This document shows positions 7,494 to 16,995 of a DNA stretch of 64,000 nucleotides, in pieces (the stretch's first letter is position 1; every line of letters starts with the position of its first letter). This DNA comes from JACCZX01 sp963791315. GTDB taxonomy: Bacteria > Pseudomonadota > Gammaproteobacteria > Burkholderiales > Burkholderiaceae_F. The notes under the pieces are model-generated. The model did not search any database and was not told the DNA's origin. It saw only the letters and a list, made by a program, of their open reading frames with translations. The stretch lies in NCBI GenBank assembly GCA_963791315.1, contig CAWBRQ010000010.1, positions 12,892 through 76,891 of the forward strand. The letters run 5' to 3'. Both the position numbers and the translations under genes were made by a program.

Positions 7494-9005
7494 TCAGTTT
7501 CGGACGGCGTTCCCGTCGAGCGCCTTCAAGAACTCGGCCATCGTCGCCGTGCGTCCGTGCACGCTGGCGATACGGTCTACCGCGAGCGCTTTCTCCTTCA
7601 ATTTTTGCGCAAAGCTGATTGTCGTCGGTTGCGGCGGCCCCACCGGCGCATCGTTGTTCGGCAGGAAGAACAAATCGCCTTGGAACAGGACGCGTTGCTT
7701 CGGCAGGTACGCGATCAACATCTCGCGCGCATGCGGGTTTGGACCCACGTCGATCAGCTCGACGGTCTGTTCGCCGTCGGTAACGGCGCGCTTGCCGCCG
7801 TCGACAAACAGGAATTCGGGTTTGCGCGGATTCTTCGATAGGCGATCGTTCTGAGGTGCTGCGGCCATCGTCTCAATGGTTCCGCGATTGGCGCGGGTCG
7901 TGATGACCGTCGCGCCTTCGGCGATGAAACTGCGCAAACCTCCGATGTGGTCGCCGTGATGATGCGTGACGGCGACGTAACGAATCGGCTTGCCGGGAAT
8001 CGTCTCCTTGATGCGCTTGATCACGCTGTCGGCACCATCGCTACTGCCGGGCGCTTCGACTGCAAGAACGTAATCCTTGAATTCGACCGCCATCGTGTTC
8101 TGATTCTGGCCGGCTACGTTGTGAATCACATACACACCGTCTGCAAGCTTCTCCACGCTCGGCTTCAACGTCAGCGGAAGTGCCGCAACTTTGCTGAATC
8201 CTGTGTCCGCTATCTCGAAGGCCTTATCGATATCAGCGGCATTGAATTGCGCCTTGACCTTGTAGCGCGCGATGACGTCGCCTGCGAGACGCCAAGTCCA
8301 GGTTTGCGGCACTTTCAGTTTGCCGGCACTGGCGTAATCGGAAAAGATGATCTCGGAGGCGCTCTGACCACGCAGCGGATCGGTGAAGACGAGCTCGTAC
8401 TTGGAGACAAGCCCGGTGTTGGCGTCGACATACAGCGCGACCTGCTGCGTATCGGGCATCACGAACGTAACGACACTGTGTTTGCGCCCGTTGAATTGAT
8501 CATCACCCAGATAACGCAGCGAGTTAGCGCCATCGAGCGCTTGCCGCAGGATCAGATTCGGAAGCCGGCGGTAGTACTGGACGAACTGCTGCTGCGTTGT
8601 CTGCTCGCTCGGAATCGGAGTCATCGTCCGCGCGCGATGATCGTATGCGGTGCCTTCACCCGCCTTGATAACGACCGTGTTGTGGCCCTCGAACCCTCCA
8701 CCACTGGTGCGCTGGTCGAGAGACAGCCGGTTGTCCTTTAGATCGAGAACGAGCGATTCCTGGAAAGCACCAGCTTCAAACGGAGGGTTCGGCGTGGGCA
8801 TTTGCAGGCGTATCCAAGTTTCCCCTTCCAATTGCAGCTTCAGCGTTTCGATGCCTTGCAACGCGTCGCGGCCACCGATCGCCGCTACCGCTGAGTCGAT
8901 GACCTTGCGGGCTTTGACTTGGGAGCGCCCGGTAAGGGTCGCCGGATCTTCTGCGGCAGACGCCAGTGATGTGCAAAGCATCAGAAGGAACAGGGATTTG
9001 CGCAT
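7494..9005 (-). CDS. exported metallo-beta-lactamase-fold hydrolase
   Basis: A 503-residue protein; the ATG at 9005 has a ggaggcg ribosome site and begins a Sec signal peptide (MRKSLFLLMLCTSLASA). A roughly 250-residue N-terminal beta-rich domain of the kind fused to periplasmic lactamase-fold enzymes is followed by the lactamase fold with the zinc motif THHHGDHIGG (first His at 348) and later VDVGPNPHAREM and LFQGDLFFLP. The substrate is unknown; relatives include lactonases and other esterases. Transcription is convergent with the upstream lipoprotein gene. Confidence 0.8.
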   Translation of the reverse strand: MRKSLFLLMLCTSLASAAEDPATLTGRSQVKARKVIDSAVAAIGGRDALQGIETLKLQLEGETWIRLQMPTPNPPFEAGAFQESLVLDLKDNRLSLDQRTSGGGFEGHNTVVIKAGEGTAYDHRARTMTPIPSEQTTQQQFVQYYRRLPNLILRQALDGANSLRYLGDDQFNGRKHSVVTFVMPDTQQVALYVDANTGLVSKYELVFTDPLRGQSASEIIFSDYASAGKLKVPQTWTWRLAGDVIARYKVKAQFNAADIDKAFEIADTGFSKVAALPLTLKPSVEKLADGVYVIHNVAGQNQNTMAVEFKDYVLAVEAPGSSDGADSVIKRIKETIPGKPIRYVAVTHHHGDHIGGLRSFIAEGATVITTRANRGTIETMAAAPQNDRLSKNPRKPEFLFVDGGKRAVTDGEQTVELIDVGPNPHAREMLIAYLPKQRVLFQGDLFFLPNNDAPVGPPQPTTISFAQKLKEKALAVDRIASVHGRTATMAEFLKALDGNAVRN

Positions 9006-9122
9006 GGTCGCCTCCACGAGTGAGCGAGGCAACTCTAGGCTTGCGTGCTGCACGCTGCGCGCGTAAATGACGAATCGGCGAACGGCGGGACGAAACGGCT
9101 GCCGCGCTGACGGAATGGCGGC

Positions 9123-9928
9123 TTACTGGCTGGCGGTGATGCCGCCGTCGACGTACAGCACTTGCCCGGTCATAAAGTCCGCTGCCGGAGCGCACAGGAA
9201 AAGCACAGGTCCAACGACATCCTTTGGCGCAGCAACTCGCCCCATCGGAATTCGCTCGAGCAAGTAGCGGCGGGTCGTCTCGTTGTCGAGCCAGTGTTGG
9301 CCCATTTTGGTCGCGACGACTGTCGGTGCAACTCCGTTGACTCGAATCCCGTGCGGTGCGAGCTCTGACGCATGCTGCTTGATCAGCATCACCAACGCGC
9401 CCTTGGTGGCACAGTACGCGGAATAGCCACGCCCGCGCATCGCCAGTTGCGCCCGCACCGATAGCAGATGGACCTGTGCTCCGCCGCGCCCACCGGCCAC
9501 TTGGTGGCGCGCGCATGCCTGCGCAACGAACATCGCGGCTTTCACATTGACGCGATAGATCTCGTCGAACTTTTCTTCGCTGACATCGGCGAGCAGTTCT
9601 TCGCGCTGGATTCCGATGCAATTGACCAGCAGGTCGAGCCGCCCGTGCTCGCCGTGCGTCCGATCGACCGCCGAGCGCATTGAGTCGAGGCTCTTCTGCG
9701 TCTGCGACGGCACAGTCGGCGCGCAGCCCGGCGCTACGGATCGCCGCCGCCAGCGACTCGGCTTTTTCCGCGCTGCGTCCCACGATGACTGCAGTGGCGC
9801 CTGCGCAGCGCAAGCCCCCAACACACGGCTTCGCCGATGCCTCCGTACCCGCCGGGCACGAACGCGACCAGGTCGTCGAGACGGAACTGCGCGGCTAGCT
9901 CGCGTGTGTAGTCGATATGCGCCGTCAT
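9123..9928 (-). CDS. SDR-family dehydrogenase (frame broken twice)
   Basis: Removing one base in the run at 9815-9819 and one near 9694-9695 gives a continuous 267-residue short-chain dehydrogenase. The parts are FVPGGYGGIGEAV (nucleotide-binding glycines), LVNCIGIQREE, a catalytic YSAYCATKGAL and a C-terminal MTGQVLYVDGGI. It would oxidise or reduce an alcohol or ketone with NAD(P). It starts 3 bases after the stop of the neighbouring SDR, so the two are translated together as the last genes of the catabolic operon. The substrate is unknown. Confidence 0.75.
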
Positions 9929-9931
9929 CCG

Positions 9932-10687
9932 TCAATCCATCAGCAGGCCGCCGTTGACGTCGATGATCTCACCGGTGATAAACCCGGCCAGTGGCGACGC
10001 GAGGAAGCGCACGACATGCGCGAACTCTTCCGGCTCGCAGAAGCGTCCGACGGGAATCATCGCGAGCAGCGCCTGACGCTGCGCCTCGGTCAATCCCTCG
10101 GTGACCATCGGCGTGCGCACGTACGCGGGCGCGATGCCGTTAACCGTCACGCCATCGGCCGCGAGCTCGCGCGCGAGTGAGAACGTCAGTGCACTCAGTG
10201 CACCCTTTGATACGGCGTAGGCAGTGCCGGCAGTGAGTCCGCCGGTTTTCGCGGCGAGTGAAGTCGTGTTGATGATGCGACCCCAGCGAAGTTGCTTCAT
10301 CGCCGGGACTACCGCGCGTGCCAGAAAGAAGGCGGCATCGAGATTGATCGCGAGCACGCGGCGCCATTCGCTCTCGTCGGTCGCCTGCGACTTGGCGTTC
10401 GACAACACGCCCGCGTTGTTGACCAAAATCGCGACGCTCCCTAGACGCGACTCGATGCGGCCGACGAGTGCTGGGATGCCGTCGATCGAAGTCAGGTCGG
10501 CCGCGAAGGCAACGCTGCTTGTCACTTCGTTCGCAGCGTGCTCGAGTCGCTCGCCGGCCAGATCGATCAGCGCAACGTTGCAGCCCGCCTCCGCAAGCGC
10601 GCGAGCCGCGGCGAGTCCCATCGGGCCAGCCGCACCCGTGACCACCGCCGTCTTTCCGCTTAACTCGGGCCCGGCCAGCTCAGACAT
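9932..10687 (-). CDS. SDR-family dehydrogenase
   Basis: A 251-residue, intact short-chain dehydrogenase. The cofactor motif TGAAGPMGLA lies near residue 18, then LVNNAG, an INTTSLA serine and the YAVSK catalytic pair, with the C-terminal GFITGEIIDVNGG. The Asp after beta-2 (ALIDLAG) favours NAD. Its start codon overlaps the stop of the permease gene by 8 bases (ATGTCTGA), tying it to the transporter operon. Together with the following SDR it may carry out two oxidation or epimerisation steps on the imported substrate (inference). Confidence 0.85.
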   Translation of the reverse strand: MSELAGPELSGKTAVVTGAAGPMGLAAARALAEAGCNVALIDLAGERLEHAANEVTSSVAFAADLTSIDGIPALVGRIESRLGSVAILVNNAGVLSNAKSQATDESEWRRVLAINLDAAFFLARAVVPAMKQLRWGRIINTTSLAAKTGGLTAGTAYAVSKGALSALTFSLARELAADGVTVNGIAPAYVRTPMVTEGLTEAQRQALLAMIPVGRFCEPEEFAHVVRFLASPLAGFITGEIIDVNGGLLMD

Positions 10688-11600
10688 CGAGCACGCTTTT
10701 CTTGCCGGCGAGCCCGCGCGCGCGAAACGTCACGACGGCGATGAACAGTAGGTACATCGAAACGATCGCCCAGTCGCCGGCAAATGCGCCGGTCAGTCCG
10801 ACCACCATGCCCGACCAACAGGCCGGCAGCCACCGCCCCCCAGAAACTGCCGACACCGCCGAGGACAATGATCAGAAACGCGGGCACGACGGCGTCGACA
10901 CCGACCTGCGGCCGCACGCCCCAGATCGGCGCCAGCACGATCCCCGCAAGTGCGGCCAAGCGCAACGCCGAGTGCGAATACACCGAGCCGCAGCCGTGTC
11001 AGATTGATGCCGAGCGCACGAATCATTTCGCTGTCGTACGAGCCGGCCTTGATCTTCGCGCCATACGAAGTGCGCTCGATGAAAAGCCAGAGCGCGCCGA
11101 TCGCCAGCGCCGCGGCGCCCGCCGCGTAGAACCGATAGCGCGCGAACAGCAAATCACCGATCACGACCGACCTTGCAGCGCGTCCGGCGTCGGCAAGTAC
11201 GCGCTCGCGCGAACCCCATATTGCGCGAATCGCTTCTTCGATCACGATCGCCGCGCCAAAGGTCAACAGCAACGCGTACAGCGGATCCTTACCGTAGGTT
11301 CGGCGCAGCGCGAGCTCGAGCACCATGCCCAGCACGCCGACGATCGCCGGCGCCAGCACCAGTGCAATTCGCGTAGCGCACCGCGAGCGGCAGCGCGAGC
11401 CACCCCGCTGCGGTCTCCGGCGGCAGCGGAGGCGCGACGATCATCAACGCCACGTATGCGCCAAGCGCAAAGAACGAGCCGTGCGCCAGGTTGATCGTTT
11501 CCATCAGCCCGACGATCAGCATGAAGCCGAGCGCAAGCAGCGCGAACAGCAATCCGAGCGCGATGCCGTTGACCAGATGCGGAGCGAGCGTGGCGAGCAT
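10680..11600 (-). CDS. ABC transporter permease, LivH type (frame broken three times)
   Basis: Dropping one base at about 11368, 10958 and 10810 restores a 305-residue permease of the branched-chain-amino-acid class. Recognisable parts are LVNGIALGLLFALLALGFML, INLAHGSFFALGAY, LGMVLELALRRTYGKDPLYALLLTFG and LIIVLGGVGSFWGAVAAGLL. It forms the membrane pore with the LivM-type permease encoded at 16996 on the other strand. The gene lies between the binding-protein gene and an SDR gene. The transported compound cannot be read from the sequence; LivHM permeases move amino acids, urea, amides and aromatic acids. Confidence 0.75.
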
Positions 11601-11663
11601 CGGCTACCAGTGAGCGTCGATGGCAGCAAATGACGGCGCGCGAGCTCGCCGCCACGTGCTGAG

Positions 11664-13022
11664 TTACTGCTCGTAGCGACGGCGTGGCCTCGTACGACTC
11701 GAGCTTGCAGGCACCGATCGCCGCCTTGTCTTCGACTTCGGCCGGCGGCACCCACGACATGATCTTGAAGATGTCGTCCTTCTCCGCCGGCGCGTCGTTG
11801 TAGCTCGCCATGTAGATCGTCTGCTGCATCTGATGCGTGGCTGGGTTCATGTACGCATCGAAGTGCTGCATGCGATCGCGTGCAGCTGACCTTCAGGTTT
11901 TCAAGCTGCTTGATGACCGCGATGTTGTTGGTGCTGCCGGCGCGCTCGCACGCGCGCAGCAATTCACGCGTGCGCCATGTAGCCGTTGTAGTAGACGTTG
12001 CCCGGCACGCGAATCGCCATGCCCGGGAAATGTCTTCTGATATTGCGCGACGAACTCCTTGACGCCCGGCAGGTCGAGCCGGTAGTACCACGTGGTTCCG
12101 AACACGCCGAACATCGCATCGGGGCCGAGACCGTATACGTCCGGCCAATCCTGCTGATTGTTGATCCACGCCATCGTTTTGTGCAGCCCGGCCTGGATCA
12201 CCTGCTGGCGCATCGACTTCTGGTCATCGCCGCCGACCGCCGCCGCTACAACATCGGGCTTCATCTGCTGCAGCCGCAGCAGGTACGACGTGAAATCGCG
12301 CGTGTTCTGCGGCACCAGGATCTCACCGATGATCTTGCCGCCTTAGCGCCTCGACCAGCTGCGCGTGTCGCCTTCGAGGTGTCGTGCCCCCACACATAGT
12401 CGTTGGTCACCAGCACCCAGTTGTTGCCGTTGACCTTCATCGCGTTCTTGACGATCGCCTGCGCGAAGTTGCTGCCGTTACCGTCCCACACGAACTTGGT
12501 GCGGTGGCAGTTCTGACCGGCCTCGGTCGGCGAGCTCGAGTTCGTGTTCAGGTAGACGCAGCCGTATTTCTGCGCCACCTGCGAGATCGCGTTGGCGACG
12601 CCCGAATGCAGTGCGCCGATCAGAAACGCCACATTGTTGCGGGTGATCATGCGCTCAGCCACGCGCGAGCCGGTCGCCGGTGTCGTTTCGGTATCGATAT
12701 GGATCGACTCGATGGGCCGTCCGAGCACGCCGCCCTTGTCGTTGAACTCCTTGATCGCGAGCATTGCGCCGAGCCGCTCGTCTGCGCCGCTGGCCGCGTA
12801 CTGCCCGCTGACGTCCATCGTCAGACCGATCACCAGCGGTTTTTTCTGCGCCGTTTGTCCCCATGCGTGATGGTGTTTCCAAGGTCCGTAAAACGGCGCG
12901 ACTCCATACAAGCCGGCAGTTGCCGCACCGAGCGCGCTTGCCTTCAACAGGCGACGACGGCTTGTTGCGCCGGCCGTGCTCGGCTCGCTCGCGGGTTGTT
13001 TCTGTTGCTTCGGTCGTTTCAT
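11664..13022 (-). CDS. periplasmic substrate-binding protein, Leu/Ile/Val family (frame broken six times)
   Basis: Removing single bases at about 12362, 12345, 12023, 11972, 11885 and 11675 gives one 450-residue protein ending EATPSYEQ. A Tat-like leader (TSRRRLLKASALGAATAGL) is followed by a type 1 periplasmic binding domain: KKPLVIGLTMDVSGQYAASG, ITRNNVAFLIGALHSGVANA and FTSYLLRLQQMKPDVVAAA. This is the capture component for the split LivHMGF transporter. The density of breaks is the highest in the window, yet all fragments are conserved in sense, so consensus error is likelier than decay. Confidence 0.75.
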
Positions 13023-13079
13023 TGTCGTCTCCTGTGCGTCCTACATGTCATTCGCCCACGCGCGCGGACGTGTTAGTGC

Positions 13080-13976
13080 TTAGCGCGGAACGATCTTGAT
13101 ACCGTTTAGCTTCTCCTGTGCCTCGATCATCGAAGGCATGAACCGATCGCCGAGGCCGAGTGCAGCGGCTTGCACCAGTGCCTGGTGCACCGCCTCGCCG
13201 ATGTAACTGGGCGCGCCCTGCGATTCAGCCAGATGTGTGTAGTAGCTCATATCCTTGCGGCCGTTGGCGATCGTGAACTTCATTCCCGTCAGATCGCCGT
13301 CGACCGCCTTGCTTGCAATCATCTGAAACACGCCAGAATTGACACCGCCGGCACTGATGACTTCAAGCAGCTTGCGCAACGACAGCCCGCTTTTGGCAGC
13401 GGTGGCGAATGCTTCGGCGGTGCTGGTTGCGATCGATAGCGCGAGGAAATTGTTGACCAGCTTCAACACGTGCCCGTGTCCTGGCGGTCCGACGTGAATG
13501 ACGTTTTCGCAAAATGCCTTCATCACCGGTTGCAGACGTTCGAAATTGGCTGCATCGGCGCCGACCATCGTGTTGAGCCGGCCTTCTTCGGCTTCCTTCG
13601 GTGTGCGGGCCAGCGGCGCGTCGACGTACACCACTCCGCGCTTGCCGAGATCGGCACGAATGCGCGCCGTCGAATTAGGCTCGCTGGTCGAGCAATCGAC
13701 AACCAGCATGCCGTCGCGCGCCGCGGCCAGCAGGCCATCGGCGCCGTAGATGATCTCTTCAACCTGCGGCGAGCCGGTGACGCAGAAAAAGATGATGTCA
13801 CTCGCGGCGACCAAGGCGCCGGTGTCGGTGACCTCGGTGGCGCCTGCTGCGGTCAGGTCGGCGAGGTTGGCGCGGTTGCGATGAACTTTGAACGCCAGCG
13901 AATAGCCTTTGGCTAGCAGGTGCTTGGCCATGCCGTGACCCATGAGGCCGATGCCGACAAATCCGATGCGCTCCAT
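13080..13976 (-). CDS. beta-hydroxyacid dehydrogenase family (3-hydroxyisobutyrate / sulfolactaldehyde reductase-like)
   Basis: A 298-residue protein with an N-terminal Rossmann motif GFVGIGLMGHGMA and the catalytic Lys172 in LKLVNNF. The substrate loop reads DAPLARTPKEAEEG (Ala123-Arg124-Thr125), where 3-hydroxyisobutyrate and tartronate-semialdehyde enzymes usually have Ser-Gly-Gly. A Gly-Arg-Thr at this site is known in sulfolactaldehyde reductase YihU, where the Arg helps hold the sulfonate. The gene follows the kinase/aldolase in the same operon. It could reduce a three-carbon semialdehyde made by that aldolase; the choice of substrate is inference. Confidence 0.8.
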   Translation of the reverse strand: MERIGFVGIGLMGHGMAKHLLAKGYSLAFKVHRNRANLADLTAAGATEVTDTGALVAASDIIFFCVTGSPQVEEIIYGADGLLAAARDGMLVVDCSTSEPNSTARIRADLGKRGVVYVDAPLARTPKEAEEGRLNTMVGADAANFERLQPVMKAFCENVIHVGPPGHGHVLKLVNNFLALSIATSTAEAFATAAKSGLSLRKLLEVISAGGVNSGVFQMIASKAVDGDLTGMKFTIANGRKDMSYYTHLAESQGAPSYIGEAVHQALVQAAALGLGDRFMPSMIEAQEKLNGIKIVPR

Positions 13977-13995
13977 TTGTTTCAGTCCTGTTGGT

Positions 13996-15966
13996 TTAAC
14001 TAGTGATTGAAGCGAGTGTCGGCGAAGCGTGTGATCTCACCGAGTGGCGAGCATCGGCAAAGCGCCGCACCAGTCGCAAGTAGCGCTGTGAAATCGCCTC
14101 GATCGCAGCAGCATCGTCGATTTCACCGTTAAACCACGCGCGCGCGGTTTCGCCGAATATCGTGCGTCCAACAGCAAAGCCGCGGCACAGTGGGTGTGTT
14201 GCAGCTTCCGCGAGTTGATGGGCTAACTCGTCGATCGGCGCATCCAAACCGAGAACGAGGACACCGCGGCAGTGCGCGTCTGCGCTGCGAATTGCGGCGC
14301 TAAGCCGCTTCCACCCCTCCGCACTCGTTGGCGCTGGAAGCTTCCACCAATCGGGCAACACTCCTGCGTCCGCAATAGCGGTCACGGCGCGTGCCAGCAC
14401 TTCGTCCGCATCGCGCGCGTCGTCAGCGACCGCCGGCGGGATCACTTCGAGCAATAGCTCACGGCCTGAATCGTCACACGCCGTGCGTAGATCGAGCAGC
14501 GTGTCGATCTGCTCGCGCTGCAGCGTCTCGGGATCGTCGGCGTCAAACGACACCAGGCACTTGGCGATATGGCGCGCCGGCCACTCGCGCAACATCGCTT
14601 GCACATTGCGGCCATGTTCGAAGCGCAGCGGGCGCGACCCGGGGTCTTCAACCGGCCGCGCGATCCACCAGCCCGCTTCATCGAGTTCGGGAAGCAGATC
14701 GGCGCCGTAGCGATCGTCGAGTATCAGGCCATGCGCGGCACCGAGTCCATCGGCGCGGAAACTCGCCCGCTGTGCAGCGCGGGCGACCAGATGCTTGAAC
14801 TGCGAGATGCGTGCTCGTGATGTATTCAGCTCGGAAGCGAGCTGCTCGAGCGGCGCGCGGTGATCGAAAGCCAATGCAGCGATCCAGGGCGGTGCCGGCC
14901 GGCGGGTAGTGGCTCGATGCAGTCGGTTAAGTGCGGTGTCTTCACGCAGGCGCGGTGTTGAAGAGCCGTGCTGCAGGAAATGTTCGAGCTCGACGACGGT
15001 CGGGATCGCCGGCGCGCACCCATGACGCGACACGACCAGCGCACCGCACGCATTCGCGCGCCGGCCGCATTCGGCCAACGACGCATCGCGCAACCATCCG
15101 CTGAGAAATCCCGCCATGAACGCGTCGCCGGCGCCCAGCACGTTGAAAACCTCGATCGGAAATCCAGGCACCTCGATCGCGGCTGCGCCGCGCAGCCCAG
15201 GGTAAATAGTGCAGCCCAATGCGCCGCGTTTTACTACCAGCGTGCAGGTCGACTTCTGACGCAGCGCGATGACGGCGGCGAGTGGATCGCTCATGTTTGC
15301 AGCGATGCAAAACTCTTCTTCGGTGCCTACGATCAAATCGCATGTCGCGATGATCGCCTGCAAACTGGCGCTGACACTGGGCGCCTGCACGTAACGCGTT
15401 TCCCCGTCGCCGAGGGGTGCCAACCCCCACAGCACCGGTCGAAAATCGATGTCGAGGATGACGCGTCCACCGGCCGCGCGTGCAGCGTCGATCGCTGCGC
15501 GGCAGGCAGCATAGGTACCCGGCTGCGACAGGTGTGTGCCCGAGAGCAACACCGAAGCTGCGCTGGCGATAAACCGGGGGTCGATGTCAGTCACAGCGAG
15601 CGCCATGTCGGCGCAGTGATCGCGGTAAAACAGCAGTGGAAAAGCGGTGCGGCTTCGGATGCTCAAGAACACGAGCGCGGTCAGGCGCTGCGGATCGAGT
15701 CGCACCTGGCTGACATCGATACCTTCGCGCTCCAGCGAGTCGAGCACGAAGCGACCGTTCTGCTCATCACCCACCCGCGTCAGCATCGCCGCTCGCAGGC
15801 CGAGGCGGGCACATCCGACGGCAGTATTCGCAGGTGAACCGCCCAGATAACGCGCGAATGTCGTTACGTCTTCCAGGCGTGCGCCGATCTGCTCGCCGTA
15901 CAAATCGACGGCCGCACGTCCGATACAGACAACGTCGAGCGCTCGCGGCGTCACGCCGTCCTTCAT
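13996..15966 (-). CDS. iolC: fused 5-dehydro-2-deoxygluconokinase / DUF2090 aldolase-like protein
   Basis: A 656-residue two-domain protein. Residues 1 to about 330 are a PfkB sugar kinase, with the substrate glycines GGSPAN at 42-47 and the ATP/anion-hole motif GAGDAFMAGF near 290. From about 350 a DUF2090 TIM-barrel follows (AALAFDHRAPLEQL ... GFAVGRTIFGETARAWF). In proteobacterial inositol loci this fusion phosphorylates 5-dehydro-2-deoxygluconate and splits it to dihydroxyacetone phosphate and malonate semialdehyde. Its ATG overlaps the regulator stop (ATGA). No iolB, iolD, iolE or iolG is present here, so another sugar acid is possible. Confidence 0.82.
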   Translation of the reverse strand: MKDGVTPRALDVVCIGRAAVDLYGEQIGARLEDVTTFARYLGGSPANTAVGCARLGLRAAMLTRVGDEQNGRFVLDSLEREGIDVSQVRLDPQRLTALVFLSIRSRTAFPLLFYRDHCADMALAVTDIDPRFIASAASVLLSGTHLSQPGTYAACRAAIDAARAAGGRVILDIDFRPVLWGLAPLGDGETRYVQAPSVSASLQAIIATCDLIVGTEEEFCIAANMSDPLAAVIALRQKSTCTLVVKRGALGCTIYPGLRGAAAIEVPGFPIEVFNVLGAGDAFMAGFLSGWLRDASLAECGRRANACGALVVSRHGCAPAIPTVVELEHFLQHGSSTPRLREDTALNRLHRATTRRPAPPWIAALAFDHRAPLEQLASELNTSRARISQFKHLVARAAQRASFRADGLGAAHGLILDDRYGADLLPELDEAGWWIARPVEDPGSRPLRFEHGRNVQAMLREWPARHIAKCLVSFDADDPETLQREQIDTLLDLRTACDDSGRELLLEVIPPAVADDARDADEVLARAVTAIADAGVLPDWWKLPAPTSAEGWKRLSAAIRSADAHCRGVLVLGLDAPIDELAHQLAEAATHPLCRGFAVGRTIFGETARAWFNGEIDDAAAIEAISQRYLRLVRRFADARHSVRSHASPTLASITS

Positions 15967-16883
15967 CGGCGCGGCTCCTTCTTGGACGCTTTTCTGTTCG
16001 CGACGGGCTGGCTCGCGCGCCGGCTTGCGCGCTCTGCCATCAATCGATGGCCGACCGCGACGACCAGCGATTGCGCCAGCACGATCGGCTCGACGAGTGA
16101 GCGAAACGCGGCGCTACCGTCATCGCCGATCGCAAATGAAAGCGTCGCCACGCGCACCAGCGGAGATAGTTTGCTATCGGTGATCGCGATCACGGCAGCG
16201 CCGCGCTTGCGGCAACTGTCGGCGATGTCGACGATCTCGTCGGTGTAGTTGCGAAAGCTGATGGCGATGACGACTTCATCGGCATCAATGCGAGCAGCGA
16301 ACTCCCGATTCATTCCGCCGACGTTGTCGAGCAATTGGGTGCGGACTTCCAGCTGATTGAGCGCGTACGCCAGGTAGGCGGCGACTGGAAATGAGCGCCT
16401 CGCGGCCAGCAGGTTGATCTGCGACGCCGTCGCGATCAATTCCACCGCCTGCGTCAACAGCCGGTCGTCGATCGCGTGCTGAAAGCGCTGTAGCTCAGCG
16501 ATCGCTTGGCCCGCCTGCGTGCGAAATACCGTGCCCGGTGACGTGGCTTTCGGCGTGCGCGACTGCAGCCGCTCGATGCGTTCGCGATACGTAAGCGTGC
16601 GTGCACGCAACTGGGTCCGAAACAGTTGGCGCAGCTCGGAGAAGCCGTTGCAATCGACCGCCGCGGCGAATCGCACCAGCGCGGACGGCTGGACGCCGAT
16701 CTGCTCGGCCAGCTGCGCCGCTGTGCCCAGCGCGAAATCCTCGGGCGCATCGAGTGCGAAACGCGCAATGCGCTGCAACTGACCGGGCAGCTGAGGAAAG
16801 CGCTCGGTGATTCGTCCCGCCAGCTCGTCATAACTGGTAGGTCGAGTCGTGGAGCGAGCGCTGTTCAGAACCGGCGCCTGCAT
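15963..16883 (-). CDS. RpiR/MurR-family transcriptional regulator
   Basis: A 306-residue protein when started at the ATG at 16883; an in-frame ATG at 17042 would run through the promoter region and into livM. It has an N-terminal HTH (FALGTAAQLAEQIGVQPSAL, about residues 50-70) and a C-terminal SIS sugar-phosphate domain (NLLAARRSFPVAAYLAY; VVIAISFRNYTDEIVD). It is the first gene of the minus-strand operon and diverges from livM, so it probably controls both directions through the 112-base gap. SIS regulators bind phosphosugars, which fits the kinase product as effector. Confidence 0.82.
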   Translation of the reverse strand: MQAPVLNSARSTTRPTSYDELAGRITERFPQLPGQLQRIARFALDAPEDFALGTAAQLAEQIGVQPSALVRFAAAVDCNGFSELRQLFRTQLRARTLTYRERIERLQSRTPKATSPGTVFRTQAGQAIAELQRFQHAIDDRLLTQAVELIATASQINLLAARRSFPVAAYLAYALNQLEVRTQLLDNVGGMNREFAARIDADEVVIAISFRNYTDEIVDIADSCRKRGAAVIAITDSKLSPLVRVATLSFAIGDDGSAAFRSLVEPIVLAQSLVVAVGHRLMAERASRRASQPVANRKASKKEPRR

Positions 16884-16937
16884 GATTGTCGTGTGATCAA
16901 AGCCATTGCTTCCGGCAAGATTAGAACGTAGATTACG

Positions 16938-16965
16938 TTTTGTCCAGAAACAGAACAAATATTCT
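16938..16965. promoter_or_regulatory. candidate operator and promoter in the divergent gap
   Basis: The gap between the regulator and livM is AT-rich at its centre. An inverted repeat TTTGT-N11-ACAAA spans 16939-16959. On the plus strand TTTTGT (16938-16943) and TATTCT (16960-16965) are 16 bases apart and can serve as weak -35 and -10 boxes, so a repressor on the repeat would cover the -35 region. This assignment is from the sequence pattern only. Confidence 0.4.
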
Positions 16966-16995
16966 ATTGCTTCGACGTGACGCGCTGAGGAATCG

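Noticed and set aside
7947..8741. 264-codon frame antisense to the lactamase-fold gene
   Set aside because: The opposite strand has signal peptide and zinc motifs; this frame has none.
9123..13022. Pseudogene remnants of a decaying transporter operon
   Set aside because: All conserved motifs survive in every fragment and each break is a +1 base. Decay would also give deletions, stops and missense loss. Kept only as a weaker alternative.
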